This document shows positions 17,436 to 26,532 of a DNA stretch of 64,000 nucleotides, piece by piece; position 1 is the stretch's first letter, and each line of letters starts with the position of its first letter. Where the stretch lies: NCBI GenBank assembly GCA_902773995.1, contig CACYGL010000002.1, positions 1 to 64,000 on the forward strand. The letters are read 5' to 3'. The translations under genes and the position numbers were made by a program. The DNA is from an uncultured Coriobacteriaceae bacterium. GTDB taxonomy: Bacteria; Actinomycetota; Coriobacteriia; Coriobacteriales; Atopobiaceae. Below the pieces are notes generated by a model. It was not told the origin of the DNA. It was given only the letters and a program-made list of their open reading frames with translations, and ran no database searches.

Positions 17436-19118
17436 CTACGCTCCAAGCTCCTCCGTCACATCCGCCACAACGGCCTCGGCCACACGCAGGCCGTCGGCCG
17501 CCGCGCTCATGATGCCGCCGGCATAGCCGGCCCCTTCGCCCACGGGCCAAAGGCCTCGTACGCCTACGCTTTGCAGGTTGCTTCCGCGTGTCACGCGCAC
17601 GGGCGAGCTTGACCTTGTCTCTACACCTGTAAGTACGGCATCCGGACGGTCAAAGCCACGGAGTTTGCGTCCCATCTCGGGAATGGCGGCACGGATGGTC
17701 TCGGTGATGTAAGAGGGGAGGCAACGGGAGATGTCCCCCCACGTCACCCCTCTGGGGTAGGTTGGCATAACGTCTCCGCCTGCCGATGATGGTCTGCTAT
17801 GCAGGAAGTCTCCCACCAGCTGCGCCGGCGCAACAAAGCTGCCGCCGCCTGCTTCGAACGCAGCCCGCTCGCATTCTCGCTGAAGCTTGACGCCTGCTAG
17901 CACGTCGTCACCGGGAAGGTCCTCGGGGAACACGTTGGCGAGCAGTCCCGAGTTTGCGTTCTCGCCCGCGCGGTCCGAGTAGCTCATGCCGTTGGTCACA
18001 ACGCCGCCCGGCTCGCTTGCAGCCGAGACCACGTATCCACCGGGGCACATGCAGAACGAGAAGACCGAGCGACCCGAAGGCAGGTGAACGGCCAGGCTGT
18101 ACGGTGCGGCACCCAGTGCGGGGTTTCCAGCTGCCGGCCCGTAGAGGGCGCGGTCGATGTCTGCCTGGAGGTGCTCGATGCGCACACCCATCGCGAAGGT
18201 CTTGCGCTCCATGGGAACGCCGCGCTGCGAGAGCAACTCAAAGACGTCACGAGCTGAGTGACCGCAGGCAAGCACCACCCTTGAGCAGGGCACGCGCTCC
18301 TCGGTGACGATTCCCGTCTCAGGGTCCTCGGAGCGCAGCGTCACCGCACGCACGCGCCCACCGCTCACGTCGAGGTCAACCAGGCGACAGCGGCAGCGCA
18401 CCGAGCCTCCGGCCTCCTCGATCATCTCGACGATGCGCGTCACCACCTCGGGCAGAACGTCGCTCCCAATGTGCGGCTTTGCGTCCCACAGAATGCGCCG
18501 CTGCGCGCCGGCGTCCGCAAAGGTCTTGAGCACCAGCCGGTGGAAGGGACTCTTGGTCCCCGTCTGCAGCTTGCCGTCGGAGAAGGTCCCGGCGCCGCCC
18601 ACGCCAAACTGGATGTTGCTCTCGGGGTCAAGCTCGCCCGTCTCGTCATGGTGGCGCACCACACGCGATCTCCGCGCGGCATCGTCGCCACGCTCGACAA
18701 GGAGTGGCTCCAGGCCTGCGTGCGCAAGCGAGAGCGCGCAGAAGAGACCAGCGCAGCCTGCCCCCACAACAACGATGGGACCCTGATCGTGCGGCGCACA
18801 CGCAAGCGGCTGCGGGAAGTCCTTGTCGGCAGCCTCCACCACACGAACGTCACCAGCCTCGCGCTTGGAGGCAAGCCCTGCGATGAGTGTCTTCTCTGCC
18901 GGCGCGCCGCCGGCAAGCTCTGCGCGCAGCGTGAAGATGAGCTGGATGTCACCCTTTTTGCGCGCGTCGATGGAGCGCTTGCGTCGCGTGACGTGGCCAA
19001 GCTCCTCTGGTCGCACGTGCAGACGCCGAGCAAGCGCCCTGCGGATAACAGCTTGTTCGCGGGGGTCGGTCCCGTCCAGCTGTGAGAGTGGCACGCGAAT
19101 GCCGGATACCTCTATCAC
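17436..19118 (-). CDS. FAD-dependent dehydrogenase-like flavoprotein
   Basis: A 560-residue flavoprotein. An N-terminal domain of about 80 residues precedes the FAD-binding GxGxxG motif IVVVGAGCAGLFCALSLAHA. Later come a Gly-rich GVGGAGTFSDGKLQTGTKS block, CPGGYVVSA and the C-terminal GLWPVGEGAGYAGGIMSA, as in the uncharacterised YtfP-like bacterial dehydrogenases. The GTG at 19118 has AGGAGA upstream and is separated by a single base from the stop of the preceding gene. Third gene of the mrp operon. Substrate unknown. Confidence 0.82.
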   Translation of the reverse strand: MIEVSGIRVPLSQLDGTDPREQAVIRRALARRLHVRPEELGHVTRRKRSIDARKKGDIQLIFTLRAELAGGAPAEKTLIAGLASKREAGDVRVVEAADKDFPQPLACAPHDQGPIVVVGAGCAGLFCALSLAHAGLEPLLVERGDDAARRSRVVRHHDETGELDPESNIQFGVGGAGTFSDGKLQTGTKSPFHRLVLKTFADAGAQRRILWDAKPHIGSDVLPEVVTRIVEMIEEAGGSVRCRCRLVDLDVSGGRVRAVTLRSEDPETGIVTEERVPCSRVVLACGHSARDVFELLSQRGVPMERKTFAMGVRIEHLQADIDRALYGPAAGNPALGAAPYSLAVHLPSGRSVFSFCMCPGGYVVSAASEPGGVVTNGMSYSDRAGENANSGLLANVFPEDLPGDDVLAGVKLQRECERAAFEAGGGSFVAPAQLVGDFLHSRPSSAGGDVMPTYPRGVTWGDISRCLPSYITETIRAAIPEMGRKLRGFDRPDAVLTGVETRSSSPVRVTRGSNLQSVGVRGLWPVGEGAGYAGGIMSAAADGLRVAEAVVADVTEELGA

Positions 19119-19119
19119 G

Positions 19120-20355
19120 CTATCTCCTCTCAGCCAGTCGCGCGGCAGCTGCTCCTGCCACCATGCCGCTCTTCCACGCCCACGCGAGGTTGAAGCCACC
19201 GCAGGCCCCGTCGACGTCCACGGCCTCTCCGCAGGCAAACACGCCAGGCGTGCCCGGGTGCGCAAGCGTCGAAGCGTCCAACGCCCCAACGTCAATGCCA
19301 CCAGCCGTGACTTGGGCGCGCTTCTCGTCTGCGGTGCCCGTGACGAGAAGCCCTACCGACTTTGCGTGAGCCACCACGTCCTCCGCCGTGCTGCCGCGCC
19401 CGCCCAGCTGGGCAGAGATCGCATTGTCGAGCAGACCCACTGTGCCTCCGCGCATTGCAAGCTCGCGCGCCGTGTCCGCATCCACCTCGGGCAGCAGGTC
19501 GAGAACCAGCCTGTCCCCCGGCAGCGCGTTGCGCGAGAGGTCAAAGCTCACGATGCCTGAGATGCCGTACGGCCTGAAGAGCAGCTCGCCCGTCTCGTGC
19601 CGAATGGTGGCGCCATTCCGCATGAGGGTTGCCGCAACGTGTGTCCGGCGGCCGTCAAGCGCGGGAAAGTCGAGCCCTTGGCACGCAAGCGGACACAGGA
19701 CTGGCCGCGCATCCACCAGGGGAAGGCCAAGGCTACGAGCGAGCGAACCTTCTCCGCCGCCAGTGGCGATTACGACCGCTCGCGCGCTCAGCGTCTCTCG
19801 CCGGCTACCCTCGAACGATGGCGTAAGCTCCAGGTCAAAACCGCCCGACGCCCGCGAGACGCCGGCTGCCTCACGGCCGCGGGCAAGCGTCACGCCCGCC
19901 TTGAGCGCCCGCGCCACCAGCACCTCTCGCACGGAGGACGCCTCGCGCGTCACAGGGTAGAGCCTGCCGCCCTCCTCCTCGGCTACGGCAAGCCCACATG
20001 CCGAGAAGAAGCCCAGCACGTCTTCGAGGAAGCGTTTCCCGCAGACGGCGGACACAAAGCCGGGGTGCCGGTACCTCTCGGCCGCGAGGTCCGCGTTTGC
20101 GAGGTTGCAGCGCCCGCCGCCTGTGGCGAGGATGCTACGGCCGCACTCAAGCGCGCGCTCGACCACAACCACGCGGGCGCCCGCCTCGGCGGCTGTGATG
20201 GCGGCGGTGAGGCCTGATGCCCCACCGCCGATAACGGCTACGTCTACCTTGGCAGGTACCTGGACCGCCTGTGCCTGCGCGGCAAGCTCGTGCTCCCGAA
20301 CCAGGCGCGACGGCCCGCGGCCCGCGCGCGATGTGCTTCTCGGCCGAGAGGGCAT
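19120..20355 (-). CDS. BaiN/HI0933-type flavoprotein
   Basis: A 411-residue NAD(P)/FAD-dependent oxidoreductase of the HI0933-like family. FAD motif VAVIGGGASGLTAAITAAEA (39-58), the family TGGGRCNLAN and the C-terminal PGVFACGEAVDVDGACGGFN. The first 35 residues are Arg- and Ala-rich and not family-like, so the true start may be downstream, but no better start codon with an RBS is seen. Family members include bile-acid-dehydroxylation reductases, but specificity is unknown. It lies 3 bases after the mrp stop. Confidence 0.82.
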   Translation of the reverse strand: MPSRPRSTSRAGRGPSRLVREHELAAQAQAVQVPAKVDVAVIGGGASGLTAAITAAEAGARVVVVERALECGRSILATGGGRCNLANADLAAERYRHPGFVSAVCGKRFLEDVLGFFSACGLAVAEEEGGRLYPVTREASSVREVLVARALKAGVTLARGREAAGVSRASGGFDLELTPSFEGSRRETLSARAVVIATGGGEGSLARSLGLPLVDARPVLCPLACQGLDFPALDGRRTHVAATLMRNGATIRHETGELLFRPYGISGIVSFDLSRNALPGDRLVLDLLPEVDADTARELAMRGGTVGLLDNAISAQLGGRGSTAEDVVAHAKSVGLLVTGTADEKRAQVTAGGIDVGALDASTLAHPGTPGVFACGEAVDVDGACGGFNLAWAWKSGMVAGAAAARLAERR

Positions 20356-20358
20356 GCG

Positions 20359-21240
20359 CTACTCCGCCGCCCCCGACGCCTTGGCGTCATCGAACTCACA
20401 GGTGGAGACAACTGCCTCCACGGCCTTGGGCAAAAAGCCCTGGGGAAGCTCGTCCTCAAGGGTGCCATGGTCGCACGCCGCCGCAAGCGCGGGATCGATG
20501 GGCAGCTCGCCCAGCGCGTCAATGCCGTACTCGTCTGCAGTCTGTTCAAGGTGGCTCGGCCCGTACGGCCAGATCTTCTCGCCGCAGTGGGGACAGGTGA
20601 CATAGGCCATGTTCTCGACGAGGCCAAGGACTGGCACGTTCATCATGGATGCCATGTTGAACGCCTTGCCCACGACCATCTGCACGAGGTCCTGCGGCGA
20701 AGAGACAACCACCACGCCCTCGATGGGCAGGGACTGGAACACGGTGAGAGGCACGTCGCCCGTTCCCGGAGGCATGTCGACGAGCAGGTAGTCTAGCTCG
20801 CCCCAGGCACACTCCTCGAAGAACTGCCTGAGGGCGCCCGCAATTACGGGCCCGCGCCACACGATGGGGTCGGTCTCGTTCTCGAGGACGAGGTTGGCGC
20901 TCATGACCTCGATGCCGCCCTTGGTGGTGGCGGGTACCAGGATGTCGTTCACTGCGGTGGCGCGCTCGCCGGCCAGGCCCAGCATCTTGGGGATGGAGGG
21001 GCCGGTGATGTCCGCATCCAGGATGCCCACACGCGCACCGGAGCGTGCCAGCTCAACGGCAAGGCTGCCGCAGACAAACGACTTGCCTACGCCACCCTTT
21101 CCGGAAATGACCCCAATCACGTGGTGGATCTTGGTGTACTCGTTTTGCTTGAAGCCGGCCGGGCCCTGCGCCGCCTTCGAGCGGCCGTGCAGCACCTCGT
21201 CCATTTCCTGCCTGATTTTCTCTTCGTTGGCGTCTGCCAT
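20359..21240 (-). CDS. Mrp/NBP35-type iron-sulfur carrier ATPase
   Basis: A 293-residue P-loop ATPase that carries or inserts Fe-S clusters. The deviant Walker A is GVISGKGGVGKS (about 42-53), followed by VGILDADITGPSIPKMLG and LLVDMPPGTGDVPLT. The C-terminal CPHC (in YVTCPHCGEKIWPYG) is the cluster-bridging pair. The ATG at 21240 is chosen for AAAGGA upstream; longer in-frame starts run into repeat-rich non-coding DNA. First gene of a tight three-gene operon with two flavoproteins. Confidence 0.92.
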   Translation of the reverse strand: MADANEEKIRQEMDEVLHGRSKAAQGPAGFKQNEYTKIHHVIGVISGKGGVGKSFVCGSLAVELARSGARVGILDADITGPSIPKMLGLAGERATAVNDILVPATTKGGIEVMSANLVLENETDPIVWRGPVIAGALRQFFEECAWGELDYLLVDMPPGTGDVPLTVFQSLPIEGVVVVSSPQDLVQMVVGKAFNMASMMNVPVLGLVENMAYVTCPHCGEKIWPYGPSHLEQTADEYGIDALGELPIDPALAAACDHGTLEDELPQGFLPKAVEAVVSTCEFDDAKASGAAE

Positions 21241-21638
21241 GGCGTTCCTTTCTTTCTCGCCGCTGGGCGGCGCGTAAGTTGCACGCTCAATTCTACCCAA
21301 GGGCGCAGAAGGCGAGAGGGTCGTGCCGCCGGCGGCACGGCGTCGGTGTTGTGTCGCCGGCAGCAGACAGACGCTGCTGCGAGCGCAGATTAGCTCCATT
21401 TCTTAAAACGGTTGCCGGCGACCTGCGGAAACGCGGACGGCGATTAAGAAAAGGAGCTAAACTCCGTAGCTTCGCCGGAGCGATGCTTCGCGCGCGGGGC
21501 AGCGCGCAAGGCAACACATGGCACGACTGGCCCTCAAACTTGGTAGCGCTTTCGTAGACCGAGGCAGTGGGGCGTCTCGCTAAGGTTGGCTTGGGTAAGC
21601 TGGGATGAGTCAGAAACAAGCCAACCGACAGGAACCGC
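21241..21638. other. intergenic gap with long inverted repeat
   Basis: A divergent gap between mrp (-) and the ABC exporter (+). It contains GCCGCCGGCGGC-type hairpin sequence near 21326-21338, a 71-bp inverted repeat (21390-21460) and a smaller CTCCG/CGGAG hairpin at about 21462-21480. No clear promoter can be fixed for either gene. Confidence 0.6.
21390..21460. repeat. 71-bp inverted repeat with 17-bp arms
   Basis: TTAGCTCCATTTCTTAA (21390-21406) pairs with TTAAGAAAAGGAGCTAA (21444-21460), one mismatch, around a GC-rich centre. Its architecture is like the other single-copy intergenic palindromes of the window. Confidence 0.85.
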
Positions 21639-24600
21639 ATGCTCGAACTCAGAGACATCTCAAAGAAGTACGTAACCGGGAACTTCACGCAGGTGGCCCT
21701 CGACAACATTAGCGTGGCCTTCCGCGACTCCGAGTTTGTGGCGGTTCTCGGTCCATCGGGCTCGGGCAAGACCACGATGCTCAACGTGGTGGGCGGCCTC
21801 GACCACTTTGACTCCGGCGACCTCCTGGTGGATGGCATCTCCACACAGCGCTTCCGCGACCGCGACTGGGACGCCTACCGCAACAACCGCATTGGGTTCG
21901 TGTTCCAGAGCTACAACCTCATCCCTCACCAGACTGTCCTTGCCAACGTGGAGCTGGCGCTCACGCTCTCGGGTGTCTCTCGCGCGGAGCGGCGCGAGCG
22001 CGCCCTCAAGGCGCTTGCTGACGTTGGCCTTGCCGACCATGTGGACAAGCGGCCGGCACAGCTCTCGGGTGGCCAGATGCAGCGCGTGGCCATTGCCCGC
22101 GCCCTCATCAACGATCCTGAGATCCTTCTCGCCGACGAGCCCACTGGCGCCCTCGACTCGGCGACCTCCGTGCAGGTGATGGACCTCTTGAAGGAGGTCT
22201 CGCGCGACCGGCTGGTGGTGATGGTCACCCACAACCCCGAGCTTGCCCGCCAGTACGCCACGCGCATCGTGGAGCTGCGCGACGGCCACATCACGAGCGA
22301 CTCAGATCCCTTCGAGCCAGGCCCGGCAGAGGAGCGCCGTCCTGCAAAGCCCACGCGCAAGACCTCGATGTCGTTCCTCACCGCTCTGGGGCTCTCGTTC
22401 AACAACCTCATGACAAAGAAGGGCCGAACCTTCCTCACGGCGTTTGCGGGCTCGATTGGCATCATTGGCATTGCGGCAATTCTCGCCCTGTCGAACGGTG
22501 CGAACAACTACATACGGAACACAGAGGAGGAGATGCTCACGGTGTACCCCCTCACCATCGAGGGGACGTCGCTCAACCTCACAAGCGTGCTCTCCTCGGT
22601 AAGCGGCTCGGGTGGCGGCTCCTCTTCTGGCGATCCCCTTGCTGCCGCAAACACGCAGAGCGTGGAGGGAAGCGACAGCATCGAGGAAACCTCCACCATC
22701 ACCAACATGTTCAAGAGCGTGGGAAAGAACGACCTCAAGTCACTCAAGGCGTACCTCGACGCCAACGGCGGAGGCATCGACACGTACGCCCATGCAATCC
22801 AGTACTCCTACGACGTGACGCCCTACCTCTACCTTCAGAACGACGACGGAACGGTCGTGCAGGTGAACCCCGAGTCGTCCTTCGCCCAGCTGGGTTCCGG
22901 CGTGAGCTCCTCCATCACCTCGAGCATGACCTCGCAGACAAGCGCGTTCCACGAGCTGCTCGATGACACGGACCTCATCAAGGGCCAGTACGACCTCGTG
23001 GCGGGGAAGTGGCCCACGGAAGCGGACGAGCTTCTCGTTGTCCTGAGACCAGACGGCACCATCCCGGACCTCGATGCCTTCGAGCTGGGACTTCGCGACC
23101 ACAGCCAGCTTGACTACATGGTCTCGACGCTTACGCAGTCCACCACCTCCCAGGACGAGGAGTCCGCAATCGACGAGGACGAGGGCTCCTCGTATCCCGT
23201 GGAGGACATTCTCGCCAGCAAGCTCAAGCTCGTCTATCCCTCTGACGTCTACTCCTACGACTCGGAGTACAACGTCTGGACCGACAGGTCGGATGACGAC
23301 TCGTTCATGCAGGAACTTGCCACCCAGGGCATGGACGTGAAGGTTGTGGGAATTGTCCAGGCCAAGGACAGCTCGTCCTCTCTTAGCCCCGGAATCTACT
23401 ACACGAGTGCCCTTACGCACCAGGTCATGGACCATGCGGCGCAAAGCGAGATTGTGCAGCAGCAGCTCTCGGACCCCGCAACCGATGTCTTTACGGGAAA
23501 GACCTTCCTCGAGGAGGCGGCGGGGGCGAGCGAGGAGGACATCGATCTCTCGAGCCTCTTTAACGTGGACGCTGATGCCCTCAAGGCGTCGTTCTCCTTT
23601 GATGCCTCGAAGCTTGACCTTGACCTCTCGTCGCTAGACATGAGCAACATGGCCACGCCGCAGGTGGACGTACCTGCGCTTGACCTTTCCGGAATAGACT
23701 TCTCGAGCGTCGACCTCTCTGGCATTGACGTGTCGAAGCTCGATACGCAGGAGCTCCAGGAGCTGATGCCGGACTTCTCGGATGTGGACTGGGCAAGCAT
23801 CATCTCGAAGCTCGACATCCAGTACGACCAGTCCGCTGCCGACGCCCTCATGAGCCAGCTCACGAGCGAGTACCAGGCCTACATGCGCGAGCACCCCGAC
23901 GCAAACCCCCAGGACTACTTCATGTCCGAGCAGGGGAGGCAGACCATAGAGACGGGTGTCGAGAAGATCGTCAACTTTGACGACATCCAGCGTCAGCTCA
24001 AGGAGCAGCTCGACCCCATAGTGGACGAGAAGGTCAGCGACTCCGTTGCCAAGGCCCTGAAGTCCCAGATTGTGCAGCAGCTTGCCTCGCAGATTGCGTC
24101 TCAGCTCGAGACCCAGATTACGAATGCCCTCACGAGCTACATCCAGTCTGCGATGACTCAGGTCATGACCCAGGTCTCCACTGCGCTCCAGACCCAGCTC
24201 TCCTCCGCCATGCAATCGAGCATGGACAAGCTCGCGGGGAGCCTTGCGAGCGCGATGTCTGTCGATACCGACAAGATCAAGAGCGCCTTCTCGCTCAACG
24301 TGGACGAGACGCAGCTGCGCGAGCTCATGATGAGCATGCTCACCAACAGCAGCGCCACCTACGACGACAACCTGGTCAAGCTGGGCTATGCAGACCTCGA
24401 GACGCCCTCCGAGATCGACATCTATCCGGGCGACTTTGAAGACAAGGAGCAGGTCATCAGAATCCTGGACGAGTACAACGCGTCTCAGACCGACGAGGCA
24501 AAGAAGATTACATACACGGACCTGGTGGGCACGCTCATGCAGTCCGTCACGCGCATCGTGAACATGATCTCGTACCTGCTTATCGCATTTGTCTCGATCT

Positions 24601-24968
24601 CGCTGATCGTCTCCTCGATCATGATTGCCGTTATCACCTACATCTCGGTCCTTGAACGCAAGAAGGAGATAGGCATCCTTCGCTCGATCGGCGCCTCGAA
24701 GCACAACGTGAGCTCCGTCTTCAACGCGGAGACTGTCATCGAGGGTCTGGTGTCTGGCGTGATGGGAATCGCGATAACGCTGCTGGTGTCGATACCGGTG
24801 AACATCTACGTGTTCAACCGCTACGCCGTGTCGAACATTATGCAGCTCTCCTGGCAGCACGCGCTTGTCCTCATTGGCATCAGCGTGCTGCTCACCTTCC
24901 TTGCGGGCCTGATTCCCGCCTCGAAGGCGTCGCGCGAGGACCCGGTCGAGGCGCTCAGGAGCGAGTAG
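21639..24968 (+). CDS. MacB-like ABC exporter, ATPase fused to FtsX-type permease
   Basis: A 1109-residue fusion. Residues 1-225 form a LolD/MacB-type ATPase: Walker A GPSGSGKTT (38-46), LSGGQ (about 143-147), Walker [14 protein letters not shown]1 is at about 264-288, followed by a very large extracytoplasmic part (about 290-970) and three C-terminal helices (about 974-1095) with the FtsX block IGILRSIGASKHNV. The outer part has an LDLSxxD-like repeating region (about 655-730) and a Gln/Ser-rich helical stretch (about 800-880) that looks coiled-coil. It probably acts as a mechanotransmission complex or exports a peptide or lipid; the substrate is unknown. RBS GACAGGA. No partner genes are adjacent. 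Confidence 0.88.
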   Translation: MLELRDISKKYVTGNFTQVALDNISVAFRDSEFVAVLGPSGSGKTTMLNVVGGLDHFDSGDLLVDGISTQRFRDRDWDAYRNNRIGFVFQSYNLIPHQTVLANVELALTLSGVSRAERRERALKALADVGLADHVDKRPAQLSGGQMQRVAIARALINDPEILLADEPTGALDSATSVQVMDLLKEVSRDRLVVMVTHNPELARQYATRIVELRDGHITSDSDPFEPGPAEERRPAKPTRKTSMSFLTALGLSFNNLMTKKGRTFLTAFAGSIGIIGIAAILALSNGANNYIRNTEEEMLTVYPLTIEGTSLNLTSVLSSVSGSGGGSSSGDPLAAANTQSVEGSDSIEETSTITNMFKSVGKNDLKSLKAYLDANGGGIDTYAHAIQYSYDVTPYLYLQNDDGTVVQVNPESSFAQLGSGVSSSITSSMTSQTSAFHELLDDTDLIKGQYDLVAGKWPTEADELLVVLRPDGTIPDLDAFELGLRDHSQLDYMVSTLTQSTTSQDEESAIDEDEGSSYPVEDILASKLKLVYPSDVYSYDSEYNVWTDRSDDDSFMQELATQGMDVKVVGIVQAKDSSSSLSPGIYYTSALTHQVMDHAAQSEIVQQQLSDPATDVFTGKTFLEEAAGASEEDIDLSSLFNVDADALKASFSFDASKLDLDLSSLDMSNMATPQVDVPALDLSGIDFSSVDLSGIDVSKLDTQELQELMPDFSDVDWASIISKLDIQYDQSAADALMSQLTSEYQAYMREHPDANPQDYFMSEQGRQTIETGVEKIVNFDDIQRQLKEQLDPIVDEKVSDSVAKALKSQIVQQLASQIASQLETQITNALTSYIQSAMTQVMTQVSTALQTQLSSAMQSSMDKLAGSLASAMSVDTDKIKSAFSLNVDETQLRELMMSMLTNSSATYDDNLVKLGYADLETPSEIDIYPGDFEDKEQVIRILDEYNASQTDEAKKITYTDLVGTLMQSVTRIVNMISYLLIAFVSISLIVSSIMIAVITYISVLERKKEIGILRSIGASKHNVSSVFNAETVIEGLVSGVMGIAITLLVSIPVNIYVFNRYAVSNIMQLSWQHALVLIGISVLLTFLAGLIPASKASREDPVEALRSE

Positions 24969-25011
24969 GAGGCTCTTGGCTTCTGGATTCCTCTGGGCCA
25001 ACCCTCCTGGG

Positions 25012-25079
25012 CTGTTGAGAAGAAATTCGCCATTTTTCAGGCTTTGGGCGACGCTATTTGTCCAGATTTTTCTCAACAG
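25012..25079. repeat. 68-bp palindromic element, left copy
   Basis: Begins CTGTTGAGAA and ends with its exact inverse TTCTCAACAG. It aligns without gaps to 26382-26449 over 68 bases, with the ends and an internal CATTTTTC word conserved. It overlaps the last residues and stop codon of the AbiEi-nuclease gene. Confidence 0.85.
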
Positions 25080-26280
25080 TACCCGGGAGCAAATCTGCCG
25101 CTGCTGGATTACCGGCTTCCGGACGCTTGGTGCGGCGTCCGGCGCTGCGCCTGTGCCACGGCCCCTGAATAACCTCGATGTTTACAAGGCAAGAACCCAG
25201 CTGCATCTGGAACGTGCCTTGCAGATGGTTGCGAATCCACTGCTCATTCCGACGCCGCTGGCGTGCCCTGGCAAGCAGGCGGGCAGCTACGCGCGGAGAC
25301 GCAATTTCCTTTGGTGTGCCGACCCACGGAACCCCGTACGTCGAGAGCAGTCTCCACATGTAAACCTTGTCGCATCTCTGGCGTGCCGTGAACCGAAGCA
25401 CTCTAATGCCCGCCGCGGCAATATGGGATTCTCGCTGACGTTCTGCCACAAGGGCGTCAAGCGTGCTCCCACCAGCAAGCATCTCCATGTTAGTGTACTT
25501 CTCGAAGCCGTCGTGTTCTCCGCCAATGAGCTGCCCGTTTGCAAGCCGCCAGGCGAAGTCCAGACGGTATGGATGATCTGGGTTGAGTGGATTGGGAACC
25601 TCCACCTGAAGCTCTGGACAAGCAAATCCCAGCTCAAGCATGGTTGCTCGCGAGAGTGACTCGCCGCCGTTCTCGGCGCGGCCATCGGCGTGCAAGGCGC
25701 AGACGTACGCCTGCGCGGCACCCCTTACCCCGCTTCCCCTTGACAGGACATACTCAATGAGCTGGTCTTTCTCGACTAGCCCGGCCCGAAGGGCGGAGTC
25801 TGCAACAACAAGACCCTCGGAATATGGCATCCAGCGCATGCAATCAAAGACAGTCTGGAGTATTGGCGTCACACGGAGTCCATCGATGGCCGCCACGTTG
25901 CTCGCGGAGGTTTCCATTCGTCGAAGGGTGCCCATCCGTCCCGAGTGTCCGTGAGGTCCAACGGCCAGCATCATCCTATCTAGCTGGTAATACGAGACCG
26001 AAAGGCCGTGAACGAGAGCGGCGGTTGTCCCGCAGAACACCCATGATGGGTGCTTGTCCTGCAATGCCCTTGCTAGCCAGAGGTGCTGGGCATCGGGCCT
26101 AAGCCCCTCCCAGTCTGATGGGCGTGCGTAGACCCTTGGACACACCCGCACAAGGTCTCCGGCGGCTGCCATTCGTGAGGCTACACGTTCGTCCTTCTCC
26201 GCATCAGGCGAGAAGAAGGCAAGCCCAGCAGCTGCTCGGTTTACCTGATTCATGAGCCTTGCCCGCGCCGCCTTTGACAT
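25054..26280 (-). CDS. AbiEi-like antitoxin-domain protein fused to PD-(D/E)xK (DUF559/Vsr-like) nuclease fold
   Basis: A 408-residue protein. The N-terminal part (about 1-170) resembles AbiEi-type antitoxin/transcriptional regulator proteins: LVRVCPRVYARPSDW, then HPSWVFCGTTAALVHGL. The C-terminal part (about 215-330) has a PD-(D/E)xK-like core: YRLDFAWRLANGQLIGGEHDGFEKY, matching the D-x(n)-E-x-D/K pattern of DUF559 proteins. Such genes are common, poorly understood accessory genes of actinobacteria and may be orphan regulators or defence nucleases (inference). The ATG at 26280 follows GAAGGTGA; longer in-frame starts lack an RBS. No AbiEii toxin is adjacent. The gene has lower GC than its neighbours and is bracketed by related 68-bp palindromes. 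Confidence 0.75.
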   Translation of the reverse strand: MSKAARARLMNQVNRAAAGLAFFSPDAEKDERVASRMAAAGDLVRVCPRVYARPSDWEGLRPDAQHLWLARALQDKHPSWVFCGTTAALVHGLSVSYYQLDRMMLAVGPHGHSGRMGTLRRMETSASNVAAIDGLRVTPILQTVFDCMRWMPYSEGLVVADSALRAGLVEKDQLIEYVLSRGSGVRGAAQAYVCALHADGRAENGGESLSRATMLELGFACPELQVEVPNPLNPDHPYRLDFAWRLANGQLIGGEHDGFEKYTNMEMLAGGSTLDALVAERQRESHIAAAGIRVLRFTARQRCDKVYMWRLLSTYGVPWVGTPKEIASPRVAARLLARARQRRRNEQWIRNHLQGTFQMQLGSCLVNIEVIQGPWHRRSAGRRTKRPEAGNPAAADLLPGTVEKNLDK

Positions 26281-26381
26281 GACGTCACCTTCTTTTGCCT
26301 CAGGGGCTATCTGTGGCAATCTAGTATCACTCATAACGTGGTTAGAGAGGTAAAACTCGGGTAAGCGGCTTTTGTCTGACG

Positions 26382-26449
26382 CTGCTGAGAAGGATTTGGA
26401 CATTTTTCGGACCCTTGAGGCTCTAAAGTGTCGAATTAGTTCTCAACAG
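26382..26449. repeat. 68-bp palindromic element, right copy
   Basis: Begins CTGCTGAGAA and ends TTCTCAACAG. It is the same length and orientation as the copy at 25012-25079 and shares the CATTTTTC word at the same offset. It lies upstream of the AbiEi-nuclease gene, between it and the divergent glycerate kinase. Confidence 0.85.
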
Positions 26450-26454
26450 CGCCT

Positions 26455-26501
26455 GGCGTCGACTGGCGAGCGGCGCCGGGCGTCGACTGGCGAGCGGCGC
26501 C
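26455..26501. repeat. 24-bp tandem duplication
   Basis: GGCGTCGACTGGCGAGCGG is repeated twice with a 24-base period (26455-26477 and 26479-26501), directly after the right 68-bp element and before glycerate kinase. Each unit contains a SalI-like GTCGAC and ends in GGCGCC. It is probably a slippage duplication. Confidence 0.85.
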
Positions 26502-26532
26502 GGCACCGCCGCGCACAGAGATGGGAGCATAC

